Part shown: in pieces, positions 6,206 through 9,738 of the stretch
Layout of the letters: each line of letters starts with the position of its first letter
Position numbering within the stretch: position 1 is the first letter of the stretch
Assembly: GCA_937895825.1 (NCBI GenBank)
Contig: CALBKP010000121.1
Coordinates: 1 to 9,738 of the forward strand
Origin: an uncultured Alistipes sp.
GTDB lineage: Bacteria > Bacteroidota > Bacteroidia > Bacteroidales > Rikenellaceae
DNA: 9,738 bases
Direction: 5' to 3'
Translations under genes and position numbers: made by a program
The notes under the pieces: generated by a model
Seen by the model: the letters and a program-made list of their open reading frames with translations, nothing else
What the model was told of the DNA's origin: nothing
Database searches by the model: none

Positions 6206-8575
6206 TTAGTAAAGGTTAAGTCGTAGGCCGATGTAGAACTTACGACCCATAAGTGGACCCCATACAGCCGAAGAGTTGAAGCCCTCAGCATAAGGTGCAT
6301 CAGATCCGAGAATAGGAGCCTGACCATGACCATTGTGTCCCTGCACGTAGTTAGCAATATTCTCGCAACCGAGGTAGAGTGTGAGGTTGCTAATCTTGTA
6401 GCTTACCTGCGCAAAGAACATAGGATATACGGGCGAGAGGTTGGGATTCTCAACAGCTGCAACCATATTACCCTGGAGCTCAGGCAAGCGTACAGGGCCA
6501 TTGAGCTGTGCCGTAACATCGAATACCCAACGGCTAACGGCGTACTGGATGTTGATAAGACCCTTATAACGAGATGTCAATGGACGTTCCACAAGGATCT
6601 CCTTACCATCGCGCTCAACAGTCATCTTAGCGTTCGTATAACGGAACGTAGCAAAGAGGTCAAAGCCACGGAACGGTGTCCAGTTGAAGTCTACCTGATA
6701 GTTGTCCGTGAACGACTTACCCTTGCTGTTATAGATAAGTATCGAGTTGTCTGCCGTCTCCTGGTCAAAGACCATGGTGTTGAAGAACTGCGTGCGGAAG
6801 TAGTCGAAGCTGATGGTTGTCTGATCGTCACCCGCAAGACGGAATGTCTGCGAGATGCTACCACCGAACGTTGCAGCAGCCTCCATGTCGTCCGTGAGGT
6901 TGTCGAGTTTGATATGGCGCGATGTCGTCATCATCCATATATTATCCGTAACGAGGTTCTGGCGACGGTAGCCCATACCTGCCGAGGCACGCAATGTGGT
7001 GCGTGGCGTGATGCTCCAGCGGATATGCGAGCGAGGCGTAACAAGGAACTTTGCGTGGTTGCCATCGTAGTAGTACTGGCCGTCGATCATTGAGTAGTCG
7101 CCACGGAGACCTACAACCAACGAGAACTTCTCCTCGATATTATAGGTGTACTCAGCAAATACGCCAGGCTCGATAAGTGTAGACTTGCCGGCAAACGACC
7201 ATGGCTCTGCTGGAGCACCACCATCGATGTTTGGCTGGCGGTAGTCATTGTCCATAATGCGTGCATAGGCTGAAACACCAGCATTGAGCGATGAGCGCTG
7301 TGTGAAGTAGTGAGCATAGGTGATGTTGTAACGGAAGGCATTCTCCGTGACATTCGCCGTGTTTAGGCCGAAGTATGAGTCGGTGAGGTAATTGTCATAA
7401 TCGAGAATCATCGCCACATTGTTCTGCACAGCATCCTCCGGATCACCTGTAAACGTGCGCTCATAGCCAACGGGGATACCGAGCTTAGCGTAAGCGTTGA
7501 TGTTGCGGTTGTGAATCTTCGAGCCGTAGAGGTTTGTGCCGAGTGGATCTTCGAGCATTTCATCGTACATATCGTGCTTGTAGCCAAGCATACCACCCAC
7601 GCGGTTCTCGTTCACAACTTTCCAGCCCCAGCGCAGCTGAATACCGTCGGAGTTCTGCCATAACCACTTGTTAGCCACGTTTATCTGGTTGGCTTTGGGC
7701 ATATCGGCAAAGCCGTCGTGGTTCATATCGTGCGATGCTGTATCCAGCGAGCCGTGCGCCATAATTACCGTCGAGAGGCTCTTATCGGGTGTGAGCGGAA
7801 TAGCCGACGAGATGTTAATCTCGGGACGTAGTTCCGAATCGAAGTATAGGTTTAGGAAGAAGCGCTCGTCGTCCGTTGGTTTACGGTGCTCGAGGTTGAT
7901 CTGGCCAGTGATGGCCTCGTGACCCGCCGTAACGGAGGCTACGCCCTTAGATACCTGAATTGAGTTGAGCCACATGCCAGGTGTGTAGCTAAGACCATAT
8001 GCTGCACCTGCACCCTGCATAATGGGGCGGTTCTCGTCGAGAATCTGAGTGTAAGTACCTGCCAAGCCGAGCATCTTAATCTGTCGTGCTCCAGAGATAG
8101 CGTCGCTATAACCCACCGTCACCGATGCTGAGTTCTCGAACGACTCGGCTAACGAGCAACAAGCCATCTTACAGAGGCCGGCGAATGATATCTGCTCCTG
8201 GCGTGTGATGCCGCTCGACTTAGCGTAGTTACCACGCTGCTGACCCTCGACAACAACTTCGTCGATATCTACGGCCGAGGGCTTAAGCTCAATGGTAAGG
8301 TCATGCACCTCGCGGTTCACGTCCTCCATCTCCAAGAGCTCGTAGCCGATATAATCTACAACGAGCGTTTCGAAGCCGCTGACGCGCTTAAGCGTGAAGC
8401 TACCGTCTACGGCCGTAGTTGCGCCTGCCGTTGTATTTTTCCAGTAGAGCGAGGCACCAATAAGCGGCTGGCCGTTCTCCGCATCTACAACCTTGCCCGT
8501 AAGGGCACGCTGTGCCGATGCCACCACGGGCATAGCAAGCATAATGATAAATAGAAGTATTACTGATTTTTTCAT
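6206..8575 (-). CDS. TonB-dependent outer-membrane receptor, metal-associated group
   Basis: The chosen start (8575) gives 789 residues beginning MKKSVILLFI, a clean signal peptide ending VASAQ at 22. An ATG at 8587 would only add MWIR in front. A carboxypeptidase-regulatory-like domain spans about 24-105 (ALTGKVVDAENGQPLIGAS). A plug domain follows at about 115-225, with the motif CKMACC (Cys135, 139, 140) and then SLAESFENS, ARQIKMLGL and SIQVSKG. The rest is a porin-like beta-barrel closing with FYIGLRLNLY. The 'ACC-LAESFE...DA-SGA-QI-MLGL' pattern is what I recall from Bacteroidetes receptors that sit beside HMA-domain proteins. It therefore likely imports a metal or metal complex using TonB-ExbBD energy. 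It lies between a His/Cys-rich exported protein and the HMA protein. The substrate is unproven. Confidence 0.95.
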   Translation of the reverse strand: MKKSVILLFIIMLAMPVVASAQRALTGKVVDAENGQPLIGASLYWKNTTAGATTAVDGSFTLKRVSGFETLVVDYIGYELLEMEDVNREVHDLTIELKPSAVDIDEVVVEGQQRGNYAKSSGITRQEQISFAGLCKMACCSLAESFENSASVTVGYSDAISGARQIKMLGLAGTYTQILDENRPIMQGAGAAYGLSYTPGMWLNSIQVSKGVASVTAGHEAITGQINLEHRKPTDDERFFLNLYFDSELRPEINISSAIPLTPDKSLSTVIMAHGSLDTASHDMNHDGFADMPKANQINVANKWLWQNSDGIQLRWGWKVVNENRVGGMLGYKHDMYDEMLEDPLGTNLYGSKIHNRNINAYAKLGIPVGYERTFTGDPEDAVQNNVAMILDYDNYLTDSYFGLNTANVTENAFRYNITYAHYFTQRSSLNAGVSAYARIMDNDYRQPNIDGGAPAEPWSFAGKSTLIEPGVFAEYTYNIEEKFSLVVGLRGDYSMIDGQYYYDGNHAKFLVTPRSHIRWSITPRTTLRASAGMGYRRQNLVTDNIWMMTTSRHIKLDNLTDDMEAAATFGGSISQTFRLAGDDQTTISFDYFRTQFFNTMVFDQETADNSILIYNSKGKSFTDNYQVDFNWTPFRGFDLFATFRYTNAKMTVERDGKEILVERPLTSRYKGLINIQYAVSRWVFDVTAQLNGPVRLPELQGNMVAAVENPNLSPVYPMFFAQVSYKISNLTLYLGCENIANYVQGHNGHGQAPILGSDAPYAEGFNSSAVWGPLMGRKFYIGLRLNLY

Positions 8576-8664
8576 TCTTATCCACATAATTTGGGCATTT
8601 ATATTTGGAGGATCGGCCTATTGTGACCTACTCCTCCCTATCTGTTGCACACGCAACCGTGGGC

Positions 8665-8745
8665 GGCGCACATTGTGCGAGCCTTATGCCCAGCAGGGAG
8701 GCGCACGGAGTGACTCGTGCGAGGTGTATGCCGCCCTTGGCGGCG
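8665..8745. repeat. Cluster of GC-rich dyads at a gene junction inside the metal operon
   Basis: Three inverted repeats occur in about 80 nt. They are CGCAC-ATT-GTGCG (8667-8679), CGCACG-8 nt-CGTGCG (8702-8721) and GCCGCC-CTT-GGCGGC (8730-8744). The words GGCGCAC and GTGCGAG each occur twice (8665 and 8700; 8675 and 8717). GGGCGGC (8661-8667) can also pair with GCCGCCC (8730-8736). They cover the end of the His/Cys-rich gene and the gap before the receptor gene. No T-run follows, so this is not a simple terminator. Confidence 0.55.
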
Positions 8746-9127
8746 TGGATTCATAGCCTATGTGGTAGGCTGTAATAGAGATTGTTGCTGGCTCTATGCT
8801 AATATGCCCATAGGAATCAATCGCATAGTCCGTGATGTATGAAATCGAGTCGCCAGAGCGCACGTTACGCTCGCCGTTGGCGACAAATTCCGTAAAGTTA
8901 TCACCGAGGAGGTTGTGATAATGTCCACAACCAAACGCTACCTCAGCCTCAGTCTTGGTGGCGTGGCAGCAGTGACAGTGTGCGGCATGGTTATCGTCCG
9001 TTATCGCGTGTATGCCATGGTGTAGGTGGTCGTGATCGCATGCGAGGACAGATAGCGACGACATCGCAGTAGCAGTCATGTAGATTACCGCTAATACCAT
9101 CGCATATATCGTTCTCAAATGCTTCAT
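8684..9127 (-). CDS. His/Cys-rich exported metal-binding protein
   Basis: I chose the ATG at 9127 (147 residues). It gives a signal peptide (MKHLRTIYAMVLAVIYM...) ending at SVLAC, and it leaves 23 nt after the PqqD-like gene. The alternative ATG at 9172 adds 15 residues before the signal peptide and overlaps that gene. Right after the signal comes a dense metal-ligand stretch, about residues 30-67. It includes CDHDHLHHGIH (30-40), then HAAHCHCCH (47-55), then GCGHYH. VLAC could be a weak lipobox (Cys30). The C-terminus LRAPPCWA resembles the 'LRAPP' ending I recall in small exported proteins near Bacteroidetes metal receptors. It probably buffers or hands on a soft or borderline metal (Cu, Zn, Ni or Co) in the periplasm or at the outer membrane. 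The protein has no catalytic motif. Confidence 0.85.
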   Translation of the reverse strand: MKHLRTIYAMVLAVIYMTATAMSSLSVLACDHDHLHHGIHAITDDNHAAHCHCCHATKTEAEVAFGCGHYHNLLGDNFTEFVANGERNVRSGDSISYITDYAIDSYGHISIEPATISITAYHIGYESTPPRAAYTSHESLRAPPCWA

Positions 9128-9150
9128 CCTAAAAATGTTGTCAATATTGG

Positions 9151-9420
9151 TTAGTCGTCGAGTAGTCCGCACTCGTCAAGCTTCTCGATCCAACGTCGCG
9201 CGTCGTGCTGTGCCACCTCGTCGTCAATGCCGTAATGCTCAGCAAGGAGCGCTGCCACGGCGTTTACATCGAAACTGCGCCCTTCGATCGCCTGCCAGAG
9301 ATATAACGCACTCTCGTTAAGCGATATTATACGCGTTAGGTCGCTGCCATGTCTGCCCTGCATGATGACGACATGCTCGCCAGCCATCTCTCTAACCTTA
9401 TACTGCTCCTTGATCTTCAT
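9151..9420 (-). CDS. PqqD-like RRE protein, first gene of the metal operon
   Basis: This 89-residue protein has the size and layout of PqqD-type domains. An N-terminal beta part (YKVREMAGEHVVIMQG) leads to LTRIISLNESALYLWQAIEG, then helices through DDEVAQHDARRWIEKL and the end LDECGLLDD. PqqD folds are RiPP recognition elements: small winged-helix modules that bind a precursor peptide and present it to a modifying enzyme. There is no signal peptide, so it is cytosolic. It is the promoter-proximal gene, 23 nt before the His/Cys-rich exported protein. No radical-SAM, cyclodehydratase or other modifying enzyme lies in the window, so its partner is unknown. Free-standing PqqD-like proteins are common in Bacteroidales and may have roles outside RiPP synthesis. 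Confidence 0.85.
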   Translation of the reverse strand: MKIKEQYKVREMAGEHVVIMQGRHGSDLTRIISLNESALYLWQAIEGRSFDVNAVAALLAEHYGIDDEVAQHDARRWIEKLDECGLLDD

Positions 9421-9443
9421 ATTATCCGTTCAGTATTACGTTG

Positions 9444-9474
9444 CAAAGGTAGTAAAAATTCTTAAATCACCATA
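9444..9474 (-). promoter_or_regulatory. Promoter of the metal operon
   Basis: On the minus strand, TACCTTTG (9444-9451) matches TAnnTTTG exactly. A poor -33 candidate, TATG (9471-9474), lies 19 nt upstream. The start near 9437 leaves a leader of about 17 nt before the ATG at 9420. The degenerate -33 box would fit a regulated promoter, but no regulator gene is in the window. Confidence 0.7.
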
Positions 9475-9503
9475 TTTCGACCGTTAAATGGTGTTGAAAA
9501 TAG

Positions 9504-9536
9504 AGATTAATCTGTCGTTTTCGTTATGTAATAACG
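9504..9536. promoter_or_regulatory. Paired palindromes between divergent promoters, operator candidates
   Basis: AGATTAATCT (9504-9513) is a perfect 10-bp palindrome. CGTTAT-GTA-ATAACG (9522-9536) is a perfect 6-bp dyad with a 3-nt spacer. Both lie between the metal-operon promoter and the tRNA promoter, 52-85 nt upstream of the former's -7 box. Short AT-rich palindromes arise by chance, so this is only a candidate. Confidence 0.3.
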
Positions 9537-9556
9537 GTGCGAGAGTGATAAAAAAT

Positions 9557-9587
9557 TTTGTAGAATGATATATTTTACATACCTTTG
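9557..9587 (+). promoter_or_regulatory. Promoter for the tRNA-Arg gene
   Basis: TTTG (9557-9560), a 19-nt spacer, then TACCTTTG (9580-9587) match the Bacteroidetes promoter consensus in full. Transcription should start near 9594, about 97 nt before the mature tRNA 5' end. I see no ORF in that leader. Confidence 0.78.
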
Positions 9588-9690
9588 CGGCGCAAAAAGT
9601 GGTTGCTTATGTTAGCCTTAGACCTTGTTGTTGCCTAAAAATGGGTGATGATGGCGTTGATAACGGTTGTAGGTAACTATTTTAGAGGAT

Positions 9691-9738
9691 GGTTCCGTAG
9701 CTCAGCTGGATAGAGCAACAGCCTTCTAAGCTGTGGGT
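9691..9738 (+). tRNA. tRNA-Arg (anticodon TCT), 3' end cut by window edge
   Basis: The acceptor 5' strand GGTTCCG (9691-9697) is followed by TA, then the D stem GCTC/GAGC (9700-9703 with 9713-9716) around AGCTGGATA. Next comes the anticodon stem ACAGC/GCTGT (9718-9722 with 9730-9734). The 7-nt loop CTTCTAA places the anticodon TCT at 9725-9727, reading AGA and possibly AGG (Arg). The T arm and acceptor 3' strand lie outside the window. Confidence 0.93.

Noticed and set aside
6326..7093. A 255-codon open frame on the plus strand opposite the TonB receptor gene
   Set aside because: It is fully antisense to a clearly recognised receptor, has no domain, signal peptide or promoter of its own, and long antisense frames are common opposite such genes.
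8598..8606. TATATTTG on the plus strand resembling a -7 promoter box
   Set aside because: No -33 box at the right distance and no plus-strand gene downstream; it lies inside a minus-strand operon.
9128..9172. N-terminal extension of the His/Cys-rich protein from an ATG at 9172
   Set aside because: The extra 15 residues precede a normal signal peptide and overlap the PqqD-like gene; the ATG at 9127 is the better start.
1..9738. CRISPR array, insertion sequence or rRNA gene
   Set aside because: No regularly spaced direct repeats, no transposase-like ORF, no terminal inverted repeats with target duplication and no rRNA-like sequence were seen.

Overview
The window looks like chromosomal DNA from a gut-type Bacteroidales bacterium, possibly Rikenellaceae/Alistipes-like; the family placement is a guess. 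The evidence for the phylum is: repeated promoter cores of the TAnnTTTG type with an upstream TTTG, which are the Bacteroidetes sigma-factor signature; A-rich start regions mostly without Shine-Dalgarno sites; a TonB-dependent receptor with an N-terminal carboxypeptidase-like domain; an N-terminal lipobox protein of Bacteroidetes style; and a small secreted protein family typical of Bacteroidales.

Left part (1-3190, minus strand, visibly more AT-rich): a potassium channel-type transporter of the TrkH/KtrB family runs off the left edge. It is preceded by a CNNM/CBS membrane protein of the CorB/CorC type (probable Mg2+ or other divalent ion transport). Further upstream are a small hypothetical membrane or secreted protein with its own promoter, and an orphan 95-residue ORF that may be a fragment of a mobile-element protein. 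A long imperfect hairpin sits between the small protein and the CNNM gene.

Middle part (3250-5853): a plus-strand gene for a 598-residue lipoprotein built of about four related beta-rich units, driven by a textbook Bacteroidetes promoter. Convergent with it is a small secreted Bacteroidales-type protein. The two share a 16-bp stem terminator.

Right part (5810-9451, minus strand): a four-gene metal operon. In transcription order it encodes a PqqD-like RRE protein, a His/Cys-rich exported protein, a TonB-dependent outer-membrane receptor of the group linked to metal handling, and an exported HMA-domain metallochaperone with a CxxC site. It starts from a TACCTTTG promoter and ends at a strong hairpin. 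The likely combined job is moving a transition metal or metal complex across the outer membrane and buffering it in the periplasm; the metal is not determined by the sequence. Pairing an RRE protein with a short His/Cys-rich exported protein and a TonB receptor is the most intriguing combination in the window.

Right edge (9557-9738): a divergent promoter leads to a tRNA-Arg(TCT) gene that is cut by the window end.
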